Source: Bacillota bacterium
Lineage (GTDB): Bacteria; Bacillota; Clostridia; Peptostreptococcales; Anaerovoracaceae
Length of the DNA stretch: 8,619 nt
NCBI GenBank assembly: GCA_017515765.1
Contig: JAFWFF010000104.1
Coordinates: 1-8,619 of the forward strand
Direction of reading: 5' to 3'
The notes beneath the pieces are model-generated. The model was not told the DNA's origin. It saw nothing but the letters and a program-made list of their open reading frames with translations, and did no database searches. Of this stretch, positions 1 through 6,633 are shown piece after piece. Numbering within the stretch: the first letter of the stretch is position 1; the number at the start of each line of letters is the position of its first letter. The position numbers and the translations under genes are program-made.

Positions 1-1
1 G

Positions 2-364
2 ATGCTCGCGATGAGCAGGGCTGAGGTATACCTCACGAACCCGATGATGAACGCGAACCTGTTCTTCCTGGGCGGGATCCTCGTGATATTCGCGCTTTTC
101 AACCTGATCTTCCTGAGCGGCTTCTTCAGGACGGGCTATTATTTCGGAAAACCCTTCGTCGGTTTCGCAATTGCGGCTTTCGTACTGACCGTTCTGGCTG
201 AGACCCTGCACCACATTCCGGGCCTTGAGTGGGTAAACACCGCCGGGCATGACCGGATCGGCCTGCAGCTCGCGGGGCTTCTGGCCGGTCTCGCAGTCTG
301 GGTCTGCCTTACCGTGATCTCATACAGGGTAAGCGTAAAGAGATTCGAAAAGATCGACCTCTGA
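2..364 (+). CDS. C-terminal part of a multi-pass membrane protein, probably an ABC-2 type permease (5' end outside window)
   Basis: The frame is open from the first bases and stops with TGA at 362-364, so the 120 residues seen are almost certainly the end of a longer protein. Three hydrophobic stretches are visible, at about residues 16-42, 50-70 and 86-108, each long enough to span the membrane. The chain ends in a charged cytoplasmic tail (SVKRFEKIDL). From memory, that ending and the short polar loops resemble the last part of ABC-2 permeases encoded beside GntR/ABC ATPase pairs in Gram-positive bacteria. No catalytic motif is present. No terminator hairpin follows the stop; 365-406 is A-rich, single-strand-like DNA leading into the next promoter. 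It could instead be another type of integral membrane protein. The membrane location is secure and the family is inferred. Confidence 0.55.
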   Translation: MLAMSRAEVYLTNPMMNANLFFLGGILVIFALFNLIFLSGFFRTGYYFGKPFVGFAIAAFVLTVLAETLHHIPGLEWVNTAGHDRIGLQLAGLLAGLAVWVCLTVISYRVSVKRFEKIDL

Positions 365-406
365 CTCGGTCCCGATCAAAAAACCAAAAACTTCAAAAAA
401 ACTCCG

Positions 407-451
407 ATAAAACAGTATATAACAGTTGACAACAGTTATATACTGTTTTAT
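407..451. repeat. Perfect 17-bp inverted repeat, probable GntR operator
   Basis: Positions 407-423 and 435-451 are exact reverse complements (17 bp per arm, 11-nt centre). The left arm reads ATAAAACAGTATATAAC. The hexamer AACAGT also occurs three times in direct orientation at exact 10-bp spacing (411, 421, 431), with its inverse (ACTGTT) at 442-447. The palindrome covers the -35 box and reaches into the -10 box of the promoter of the GntR operon. This placement fits an autorepressor operator of the YtrA subfamily. The symmetry is seen directly; binding by the GntR protein encoded just downstream is inferred. Confidence 0.8.
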
Positions 452-454
452 AGT
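426..454 (+). promoter_or_regulatory. Sigma-A type promoter of the GntR-ABC operon
   Basis: A perfect -35 hexamer TTGACA (426-431) and a -10 hexamer TATAGT (449-454, five of six consensus bases) are separated by exactly 17 bp. Transcription should start near 461, giving a leader of only about 13 nt that begins at the ribosome site GGAGGG (461-466), 7 nt before the ATG at 474. The -35 box lies in the centre of the palindrome at 407-451, so a bound repressor would block polymerase. Confidence 0.8.
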
Positions 455-473
455 GTTTGCGGAGGGATGAGAT

Positions 474-848
474 ATGCATATCATTTTGAATAAGACCTCT
501 ATGGTACCGATCTACGAGCAGCTTATCGATCAGATCAAGAATGAGATCATAAGCGGCGGCCTGGCGGAAAACGAAGCGCTTCCTTCCGTCAGGGCTCTTT
601 CGGGAGAGCTCCGCATCAGCTCGCTCACAGTGAAGAAGGCCTACGACAGGCTGGAGGAAGAGGGTTTCGTCGTAACGGTGCACGGCAAGGGCACCTATGT
701 GGCGGCAGCAGACCGCGATACCGCGATAGAGGCGAGGAGGAAAGCCGCCGAAGACGAGCTTTCCGCAGCGATCGGGAAAGCGGCCGGCCTTGGCCTCAGC
801 AAAGACGAGATCCGCGAGATCGTGGAGATCATATTGGAGGACTACTGA
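474..848 (+). CDS. GntR family transcriptional regulator, YtrA-like
   Basis: A 124-residue DNA-binding regulator, probably a dimeric cytoplasmic repressor of its own operon. Residues 12-76 form the GntR winged helix: PIYEQL near 12-17, the LPSVRAL helix start at 36-42, a recognition-helix region SSLTVKKAYDRLEEEG at 49-64, and the wing GKGTYV at 71-76. Only about 45 residues follow, mostly predicted helix. This is the short C-terminal region of the YtrA subfamily, not the large FadR or HutC effector domain. The ATG at 474 has GGAGGG 7 nt upstream. The stop TGA overlaps the ATG of the ABC ATPase by one base (TGATG), so translation is coupled. The palindromic promoter directly upstream implies negative autoregulation. 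YtrA relatives control ABC exporters that respond to cell-wall antibiotics, but the inducer here is unknown. Confidence 0.93.
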   Translation: MHIILNKTSMVPIYEQLIDQIKNEIISGGLAENEALPSVRALSGELRISSLTVKKAYDRLEEEGFVVTVHGKGTYVAAADRDTAIEARRKAAEDELSAAIGKAAGLGLSKDEIREIVEIILEDY

Positions 849-1693
849 TGGTCAAAGTTGAAAACCTGGTAAAGAACTACGGCGATTTCCGGCTGGACGT
901 TTCACTGGAGATCCCTGACGGACAGGTCACCGGGATCATAGGCAAGAACGGCGCCGGAAAGAGCACCACCATTAAGGCAGTGCTCGGCCTCATAAGGCCC
1001 GACAGCGGTTCGGCAGCTATAAACGGCAAGGACGCGTCCAAGCTCACGAACGCCGAAAAATGCAGGATCGGAGCGGCGCTCTCCGACTCCGGGTTCAGCA
1101 TGTACTTAAGCGTCGAAGACGTTGCCCGCATACTTAAGAAGATGTACCCTTCGTTTGACGAGGACTTCTTCAGACGGAACTGCATGGCGCAGGGACTCCC
1201 CTTCGACAAGCAGATAAAGGACTTCTCCACCGGCATGCGCGCCAAGCTTCGCGTGCTCTCGGCGATCAGCCACAGAGCGGAGCTTTTGGTCATGGACGAG
1301 CCGACGGCGGGGCTGGACGTTGAGGCGAGGAACGAGATCCTCGACCTGATAAGGGAATATCTTTCGGAGAACGAGGAATGCTCCGTCCTGATCACTTCCC
1401 ACATCTCCACAGACCTGGAAGGCCTGTGCGACGACATCTACCTGATCCATGACGGCAGGGTGCTCTTCCATGAGGACACGGACGCGATCCTGGGGAATTA
1501 CGCGGTCCTGAAGATGGACGAGAAGACCTATGAGTCTCTCGACAAGAGCTATATCATCAGCACCAAAAAGGATCGGTCGGGTTTCGCCTGCCTGACCAAC
1601 GAGAGACAGTTCTACGCTGAGAACTGCCCCGGCCTGGTCATCGAGAACGGCGGGATCGACGATATCATACTCATGATGACTGGAGGTAAGTAA
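848..1693 (+). CDS. ABC transporter ATP-binding protein (ABC-2 exporter type)
   Basis: The 281-residue cytoplasmic ATPase powers the partner permease encoded next. The visible motifs are Walker A GKNGAGKST (residues 32-40), a variant signature FSTGM (126-130, in place of LSGGQ), Walker B LLVMDE (146-151), D-loop AGLD (154-157) and the switch histidine H185 in TSH. All residues needed for ATP binding and hydrolysis are present. The Q-loop site around residues 79-81 reads SDS and lacks the usual glutamine; from memory, this is common in GntR-linked ABC-2 ATPases. About 70 residues follow the nucleotide-binding domain as an accessory C-terminal tail. The start ATG overlaps the GntR stop by one base. 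The GntR-ATPase-permease order matches YtrA-type operons. The substrate cannot be read from sequence; drug, peptide or lipid-linked export is plausible. Confidence 0.95.
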   Translation: MVKVENLVKNYGDFRLDVSLEIPDGQVTGIIGKNGAGKSTTIKAVLGLIRPDSGSAAINGKDASKLTNAEKCRIGAALSDSGFSMYLSVEDVARILKKMYPSFDEDFFRRNCMAQGLPFDKQIKDFSTGMRAKLRVLSAISHRAELLVMDEPTAGLDVEARNEILDLIREYLSENEECSVLITSHISTDLEGLCDDIYLIHDGRVLFHEDTDAILGNYAVLKMDEKTYESLDKSYIISTKKDRSGFACLTNERQFYAENCPGLVIENGGIDDIILMMTGGK

Positions 1694-1694
1694 G

Positions 1695-2351
1695 ATGAGG
1701 GGCCTGATAGAAAAAGACCTGCGTCTCATGTTCCACAGAAAGCAGACGCTCGTGATATTCCTGGTGCTGGCGGTGGTCATGAGCCTCTCGGTGGACGGCG
1801 CGTTCATAGTAGGCTACCTGACGATGCTCTCTGCCATAGTGGCGATCAGCACGCTGAGCTACGATGAATACGATAACGGCATGGCGTTTTTGATGACGCT
1901 CCCCGTGGACAGGAAGACCTACGTCAGCGAAAAATATCTGTTCTGCCTCCTGATAAGCGCTGTCTCCTGGGTCGCAGCGGTGGTGCTGTATTCGGTGATC
2001 GGCATGATCCGCGGTTCGTCTGTGGACCTTGCGGAAGAGCTTCCTTCGCTGTTCGCGATCCTTCCTATGATGTTCATCATAGCCGCGGTGATGCTGCCGG
2101 TCCAGCTTAAGTATGGCGGCGAGAAGAGCAGGATAGTGCTGTTCGTTGTATTCGGCATCGTTGCGGCAGGGGCTCTTGCGGCTTCAAGGATCCCGGGCGG
2201 CAAAGGGGAGAACCTCATCGCGTCGCTCGCGTCAAAACTCGACAGCACGTCTCCCGCGCTGATCCTCGTGTGCGTGATCGCAGCCTGCGCCCTGATAACA
2301 TGCGCTTCATATCTCTGGAGCGTAAGCATCATGCGGAAGAAGGAGTTCTGA
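1695..2351 (+). CDS. ABC-2 type transporter permease
   Basis: A 218-residue integral membrane protein, presumed to form the channel for the ATPase encoded directly upstream. About six hydrophobic segments are visible, near residues 19-33, 36-53, 83-105, 117-137, 147-163 and 187-210. The loop SYDEYDNGMAFLMTLPVDRK (55-74), followed by TYVSEKYL, is the hallmark of small ABC-2 permeases: an acidic/aromatic stretch, then a Leu-Pro-Val/Ile cytoplasmic turn thought to contact the ATPase. The length is normal for these half-size permeases. The ribosome site TGGAGG (1681-1686) is 8 nt before ATG 1695, and the ATPase stop is one base upstream, so the three genes form one transcription unit. The C-terminus MRKKEF is cytoplasmic and basic. 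No clear terminator follows before the next promoter. Confidence 0.88.
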   Translation: MRGLIEKDLRLMFHRKQTLVIFLVLAVVMSLSVDGAFIVGYLTMLSAIVAISTLSYDEYDNGMAFLMTLPVDRKTYVSEKYLFCLLISAVSWVAAVVLYSVIGMIRGSSVDLAEELPSLFAILPMMFIIAAVMLPVQLKYGGEKSRIVLFVVFGIVAAGALAASRIPGGKGENLIASLASKLDSTSPALILVCVIAACALITCASYLWSVSIMRKKEF

Positions 2352-2361
2352 CAAAGTGTGT

Positions 2362-2390
2362 TTTACTCCGTGCGCCAAAAGGATTATAAT
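2362..2390 (+). promoter_or_regulatory. Probable sigma-A promoter for the MFS transporter gene
   Basis: TTTACT (2362-2367, four of six consensus bases) and a perfect TATAAT (2385-2390) are spaced by 17 bp in the 71-bp gap before the MFS gene. Transcription would begin near 2397, leaving a leader of about 26 nt. This suggests that the MFS and protease genes can be expressed independently of the GntR operon, although read-through is possible because no terminator separates them. Confidence 0.6.
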
Positions 2391-2419
2391 TACTGAAAAA
2401 GCACGGAAGAGACACGGAA
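2367..2419. repeat. Small repeats around the MFS promoter
   Basis: TCCGTGC (2367-2373) is the inverse of GCACGGA (2401-2407), bracketing the TATAAT box with a 27-nt centre. CACGGAA is also directly repeated at 2402-2408 and 2413-2419 with an 11-bp period, just after the predicted transcription start. The arrangement could be a repressor site spaced by one helix turn, or chance in a short region. Only the repeats themselves are seen. Confidence 0.35.
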
Positions 2420-2422
2420 CCG

Positions 2423-3622
2423 ATGGAAAGATACAAAAAAGTCTTCCGGCCGGAGTCGGGGTGGAAAGCGTTCTTCCTCTCCATAGTGACCTTCGGCCTA
2501 GCCTACGGCCTTTACAAGGGCATCCTCGACAATTATCTCGCGGAGATCGTCTCCATGGGTGAATTTGACCGCGGGGTCACGGAGTTCTTCAGGGAACTTC
2601 CGGGCCTCGCGCTTATATTTGTGCTGGCGCTGCTCTATCAGTTCTCCGCCGAAAAGATCTACAGGATCGGCGCGGTCATAATGCTGGCGGGCATGGCGAT
2701 GCAGACCGTGATCCCGCCGACCAGGCTGCTCGCGACCATGGCGATATTCATCTATTCCCTCGGCGAGCACATCCAGCTCGGCATGCGGAACACCCTGTCG
2801 CTGGAATACTCGAAAGAGGGGCACGGAGGCGCGGCTCTCGGCCTTCAGAACTCGACGTACCAGATCGGGACGCTGGCCGGATATCTTCTGGTCATCGGCG
2901 TCCTGTTCTTCCTGCCGGGGAATATAGTCACATACAAGATCATCTTCGGCGCGTCGGCTTTGATCATTCTGATCGGGTCGGCCGGCACCGTGAAGATGGA
3001 CGGGAACAGCGCGCCGGACGCGAACAAAAGGCGCTTCTATTTCCACCGGAAGTACTACAAATACTATATGCTGGAGGTCTTCTACGGCGCGCGGAAGCAG
3101 ATATTCTTCACCTTCGGGCCGTATGTGCTGGTGCTCTTCTACGGCGCGAACGCAGGCGTCATAAGCCTGCTCTTCGCGGTCTCTGCGGTCACCAGCTATT
3201 TCGCGTCGCCGGCCGTCGGAAGGATAATCGACCGCTTCGGCTACAAAGTCGTAATGGTGGCGGACACTTTGATCCTCGTGATCGTCTGCTTCTTCTACGG
3301 GTTCGCGCATCATTTCTTCCCGATGAACGTGGCCTTCGTGATCTGCTGCCTGAACTATGTGCTGGATTCGGTGATCTCGCTGGCCTCGATGGCTTCCAAC
3401 GTCTACGTCCAGGACCTCGCGGACAATGCTGAGGAGGTCAGGGCGACCATATCGACCGGCGTATCGGTGAACCATATGATAACCATCCTCATCGCGCTCT
3501 TCGGAGGGTGGATATGGAAGACTCTGGGGGTCGAGACTTTGTTCGTGATGTCGGCGATCCTCGGCCTCTGCAACAGCGCCTACGCGGCGACGATCAAAAC
3601 CGGCAGGCAGCGCGCTTCCTGA
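2423..3622 (+). CDS. Major facilitator superfamily (MFS) transporter
   Basis: A 399-residue polytopic membrane protein of normal MFS length, with roughly twelve hydrophobic segments in two halves separated by a basic, hydrophilic loop near residues 190-212 (rich in Lys/Arg/Tyr). The MFS loop motif GRIIDRFGYK (residues 266-275) matches the G-x-x-x-D-R-x-G signature, here in the second half. No signal peptide is expected. The substrate is unknown; the family moves small solutes or drugs using ion gradients. The ATG at 2423 has only a weak ribosome site (ACGGAA near 2414-2419), so translation initiation may be modest. It has its own promoter, and its stop is 30 nt upstream of the CPBP protease gene, which is likely co-transcribed. 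The family assignment is firm and the role is not. Confidence 0.85.
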   Translation: MERYKKVFRPESGWKAFFLSIVTFGLAYGLYKGILDNYLAEIVSMGEFDRGVTEFFRELPGLALIFVLALLYQFSAEKIYRIGAVIMLAGMAMQTVIPPTRLLATMAIFIYSLGEHIQLGMRNTLSLEYSKEGHGGAALGLQNSTYQIGTLAGYLLVIGVLFFLPGNIVTYKIIFGASALIILIGSAGTVKMDGNSAPDANKRRFYFHRKYYKYYMLEVFYGARKQIFFTFGPYVLVLFYGANAGVISLLFAVSAVTSYFASPAVGRIIDRFGYKVVMVADTLILVIVCFFYGFAHHFFPMNVAFVICCLNYVLDSVISLASMASNVYVQDLADNAEEVRATISTGVSVNHMITILIALFGGWIWKTLGVETLFVMSAILGLCNSAYAATIKTGRQRAS

Positions 3623-3637
3623 CGGACGAACAGAGAA

Positions 3638-3643
3638 AAGGAG
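3638..3643 (+). promoter_or_regulatory. Ribosome binding site supporting a TTG start
   Basis: AAGGAG lies 9 nt before TTG at 3653-3655. No ATG or GTG is better placed, and the residues after the TTG read as a normal cytoplasmic N-terminus before the first membrane segment. This site therefore sets the start of the CPBP gene at a rare TTG codon. Confidence 0.7.
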
Positions 3644-3652
3644 CTGGAGAAA

Positions 3653-4686
3653 TTGGACAACAACTATCAGACAGGCATCGAGGCTGAACAGGCCCGCAAA
3701 GCCAGGCGCAGGTATCTATGGAGGACCAATCCTGCCTGGATAATCTTCGTCTTCGCGGCATGGTATATCCTGATCAGCGGGATCATCGGATCACTTCCGT
3801 TCCAGCTGATCGCGATCGCGCTTCGCGGAGTGGCGTCGGACGGGTTCATCTTCACGTACGAGATGTATCTTATGACTCTCGGCAGCGTGATAATACTGTT
3901 CATTCTGACCTGGTGCTTCAAAGACAACAGGTATATCTGGAAGTCCTTCCTTCTCAGGAAGAGGGGGCAAGGCTCGAGCAGCAGCCGTTTGAAGACGAGC
4001 TCGCTGACTTCTACGGCAGGAGCAGGAACAGCGTAGGCAGGCTCTGGATAGGCATACTGCTCGGCTTCCTGACCAACTTCGTCTGCGTGCTCTGCGCTTT
4101 GATCCACGGGGACATAAAACTGTATTTCGAAGCGGCGCCTTCGCAGATCCCGCTGTTCATATTCGCGCTGGTCGCGGTATGCATCCAGAGCACGTCGGAA
4201 GAGCTTTGGTGCAGAGGCTTCCTGTATCAGCGCCTTCACGAGCGCTTCCCGCTCTGGGTCTCGGTCGCGGTCAACGGGGTGCTCTTCGGACTGCTCCACG
4301 TGTTCAATCCGGGAGCGAGCGTGCTCAGCATAGTGAGCATAGTGATCTGCGGCCTTTCGTACTCGCTGCTGCGCTGGTATACGGGCAGCATCTGGGTGGC
4401 GATGGGAATACATACGGGCTGGAACTTCACCCAGAACTATCTGTTCGGGCTGCCCAACAGCGGGCTGGTCTCGCAGGTCTCGCTCTTCCACCTCGACGCG
4501 GCGAACGGAGTGTCGAACCTGATCTACGACTTCGACTTCGGCGTGGAAGGCGCGCTTCCGGCGATCCTGATGGACGCGCTGGTCGGTGTACTGTGCCTCA
4601 TCCTGGCGAAGAAAGAAGGGCGCCTCGGCGAGCTCGGCCTGAACCGCCCGCAGACCATGGCGCTCATGCGCAGGACCGAAGCATAA
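3653..4686 (+). pseudogene. CPBP (CAAX/Abi-type) intramembrane metalloprotease gene, split by a one-base frameshift
   Basis: The first reading frame (TTG 3653, running on to a stop at 4034-4036) gives a normal N-terminal half with two or three membrane spans up to YIWKSFLLRKRG. After that it turns into low-quality Ser/Thr sequence. The rest of the protein continues in the -1 frame to TAA 4684-4686. Adding one G to the run GGGGG (3963-3967) fuses both parts as LLRKRGARLEQQPFEDEL and gives a 344-residue protein. In that restored numbering the CPBP motifs are intact: EELWCR (E183, E184, R188), FGLLH (F212, H216) and HTGWN (H254, N258). These polar residues form the metal-binding active site inside the membrane in this family, whose members process prenylated proteins or give bacteriocin self-immunity. 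The preserved motifs suggest a sequencing or assembly error, or a very recent mutation. As written, the product would be a truncated 127-residue peptide. It is probably co-transcribed with the MFS gene. Confidence 0.85.
3959..3970 (+). other. Frameshift site at a G5 run
   Basis: The bases AAGAGGGGGCAA contain five consecutive G (3963-3967). Before this point the frame starting at 3653 encodes protein-like sequence; after it only the -1 frame does. No canonical X-XXY-YYZ slippery heptamer exists here in the zero frame, because GGG is followed by CAA. A missing G is therefore more likely than programmed ribosomal slippage. Confidence 0.75.
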
Positions 4687-4693
4687 GAAGAAC

Positions 4694-4727
4694 AAAGCAG
4701 GGGCCTTTCGGCCCCTGCTTTTGTTTG
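4694..4727. terminator. Rho-independent terminator, probably bidirectional
   Basis: AAAGCAGGGGCC (4694-4705) pairs perfectly with 4710-4721, forming a 12-bp stem with loop TTTC, followed by TTTTGTTTG. On the minus strand the same stem is followed by a T-rich stretch (tttgttcttctt). It sits between convergent genes, 8 nt after the CPBP stop and about 40 nt beyond the histidine kinase stop, so it can end both transcripts. Confidence 0.93.
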
Positions 4728-4741
4728 TCTTAGATCTGTGC

Positions 4742-4762
4742 CGCGGCGTATCGCGCGCCGCG
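4742..4762. other. GC-rich hairpin after the kinase stop codon
   Basis: CGCGGCG (4742-4748) and CGCCGCG (4756-4762) form a 7-bp stem with loop TATCGCG, 2 nt beyond the kinase stop on the minus strand. It has no T tail of its own, so it is not a stand-alone terminator. It may stabilise the 3' end of the two-component mRNA ahead of the main terminator. Confidence 0.5.
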
Positions 4763-4764
4763 CC

Positions 4765-6633
4765 TCACGCGGCTTTAGGAAGAGTAACGTCTGCCCTGAA
4801 GAGATCCCCGTCTATCGCGAGTTCCAGACTCCCTCCCTGGAGTTCCGCGAGCGACTTGGCTATGTTGAGGCCGAGACCGCTGCCTTCGCCGGTCCTGGCC
4901 GCGTCGCCCCTCACGAAGCGCTCCATCAGTTCGTCCGCCGAGATGTTGAGCTTCTCGCGGGAAACGTTCTTGAAGGACATGACCGCCTTGCCGCCCTGCT
5001 CAGCCGCAGATATGTAGAAGCGGGTGCCCCTGAGGGCATATTTGCACGCGTTCGAAAAGATATTGTCAAGGATGCGCCACACCAGGGTCCCGTCAGCCCA
5101 GACGAAGAGCTCCTCTTCGGGAAGCGTCAGCACGGGTTCGAGTTCCGCGGCGGCGAACTTCTCGCTGTATTCTCCGACGGCCTGGGACAGCAGTTCGTTC
5201 GCGCTGCGTCTGGAGGCGTTCACCGGTATATTGCCGGAGGACGCCTTTGACATCTCCACCAGGTCTTCAGTCAGCTTCTTCAGCCTTCTGGACTGGCGGT
5301 CAAGCACTTCGAGGTATTCTTCGGACTGTCCGCCGTCATCCTTCTTCAGCAGGTCGACGTAGTTGATGATGCTGGTCAGGGGCGTTTTGATGTCGTGAGA
5401 AACGTTGGTTATGAGTTCGGTCTTGAGCCTCTCGGATCTGAGCTGCTGGTCGACCGCGCGCTCCATACCGCGCGAGATGTCGTTCAGATTCTCCCCGTGG
5501 CGCTTGAAGTCGCGGAACATGTGCGCGGTATCTATCCTGGCGCCAAGGTCTCCGGCTGCGAGCGCCGCGCCTCCGGACTGAAGCCTGCGGAGCTGCAGAG
5601 CGCAGATGATCGCGAGCGGGAAGAGAGTGACTGCGGCGAGGATCCACATCACGACCGCCGCCCCGTTGACACGGTTCATTGCGAAGATCAGTATCAGCAG
5701 GCTGTATACGGTCAGCAGAGCCGCACCGAGGGCCGTCTTCCATACGAGGGGAATGCCCGAGATCACCCTGCCGATGCCGCGGAAGAACCATTTGATCGCG
5801 AGGAACAGGAAGCGGAGGACTTGGAAGATCAAAGTGTTCCTCCACCATTTTCCGAGTTTGACGCGGGCGCAGAAGGTCATCCAGAGCGCCGTGCAAAGAA
5901 TGGCTGCGCCGGCGATGCAGGCTGTGTCAAGGAGAATGTAGAGCGGCAGATCCGACCAGACTATAAAGCGGCTCGCTTCCGCTGCGAGCGCGCCCAACCC
6001 GAAAAGACCGAGCCCTACGACCGCGAGGTATATATCAAAGGGGATCTTCTCCTGCCAGCCTGCGGCGGGTCCTTCAGCTCCGGGCCTTCTTCCGGCGACT
6101 CTTGCCAGGTATATGATCAGGAAGATCAGGACCGCGGCCGAGCAAGCCAGCACGGGGATGGCGTGCCTGAAGACTTTGTACAGGCTGTCCGTAAGCATGT
6201 ACGTCCAGTAGATGCCGTCCTGCGCTTTGAATTCCTTCGCTATTCCGCTCTCGATGCGCCCTTTGCCTCCTTCGAGAGGAACGGAGACGTCCAGCGCTTC
6301 TCCGTCAGCCGTGATATTGTCGAAGACTTTGGCGCCGGCCTCGTCGTAGATCGCGAAGCGGTAGTTGGTCTTCAGCGGATCCGTATACCATTCGCTCAGA
6401 AACTCGACGTTCTGTTCCGCTCTGTAGGCACCCACGACGTCGCTCATCCTCTGGTAGACCGCCTCGGTGACCAAAGCGCTGTGCCGCGCGTCCGGGGCTG
6501 CCGACCACCAGCCGTCCTCAAGCCCGTAAAACAGCGCCACTCCGTTTACAACTATCACGGGCACCAGTATTACCGCGATTGCGAACGCCGCGGCCTTTGC
6601 CCAGAAACTCTTTGTCCAATCTGTCTTACTCAT
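4765..6633 (-). CDS. Membrane-bound sensor histidine kinase with about seven membrane spans
   Basis: Partner kinase of the OmpR-type regulator; it autophosphorylates a histidine and passes the phosphate on. From ATG 6631-6633 it has 622 residues. A membrane span at about 14-34 is followed by an exported region of about 120 residues (35-157) and a second span at 158-177. About five further spans lie between 201 and 347, making an unusually large membrane part. Then come a HAMP-like linker (about 348-395), the phosphoacceptor box SHDIKTPLTS with His413, the N box IFSNACKYA (Asn524/528 region), the F box MERFVRGD and the G box GEGSGLGLN (about 582-590). All catalytic boxes are intact. A GTG three codons upstream overlaps the ribosome site GGAGGG (6642-6647), so the ATG, 8 nt from that site, is the better start. 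It overlaps the regulator gene by 8 bases, so translation is coupled. The signal sensed is unknown. Confidence 0.92.
   Translation of the reverse strand: MSKTDWTKSFWAKAAAFAIAVILVPVIVVNGVALFYGLEDGWWSAAPDARHSALVTEAVYQRMSDVVGAYRAEQNVEFLSEWYTDPLKTNYRFAIYDEAGAKVFDNITADGEALDVSVPLEGGKGRIESGIAKEFKAQDGIYWTYMLTDSLYKVFRHAIPVLACSAAVLIFLIIYLARVAGRRPGAEGPAAGWQEKIPFDIYLAVVGLGLFGLGALAAEASRFIVWSDLPLYILLDTACIAGAAILCTALWMTFCARVKLGKWWRNTLIFQVLRFLFLAIKWFFRGIGRVISGIPLVWKTALGAALLTVYSLLILIFAMNRVNGAAVVMWILAAVTLFPLAIICALQLRRLQSGGAALAAGDLGARIDTAHMFRDFKRHGENLNDISRGMERAVDQQLRSERLKTELITNVSHDIKTPLTSIINYVDLLKKDDGGQSEEYLEVLDRQSRRLKKLTEDLVEMSKASSGNIPVNASRRSANELLSQAVGEYSEKFAAAELEPVLTLPEEELFVWADGTLVWRILDNIFSNACKYALRGTRFYISAAEQGGKAVMSFKNVSREKLNISADELMERFVRGDAARTGEGSGLGLNIAKSLAELQGGSLELAIDGDLFRADVTLPKAA

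Noticed and set aside
407..451. Palindrome read as a terminator for the upstream gene
   Set aside because: The stem is AT-rich with no T tract after it, and it coincides exactly with a promoter, so an operator is the better reading.
2356..2562. Small 68-codon plus-strand gene before the MFS gene
   Set aside because: It covers the MFS promoter and overlaps the MFS start in another frame, with no ribosome site or recognisable motif.
2498..3475. Open frame of 325 codons on the minus strand opposite the MFS gene
   Set aside because: The same kind of charged, motif-free antisense shadow, covering a clear membrane transporter.
3959..3970. Programmed -1 ribosomal frameshift in the protease gene
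   Set aside because: The zero-frame codons AGG GGG CAA do not form a canonical slippery heptamer, and no known family precedent comes to mind; a missing G is simpler.
3667..4695. Long open frame of 342 codons on the minus strand opposite the protease gene
   Set aside because: Its translation is a low-complexity Arg/Glu/His/Gln-rich chain without motifs, antisense to clear CPBP sequence; it is a by-product of codon bias. No ribosome site or promoter supports it.
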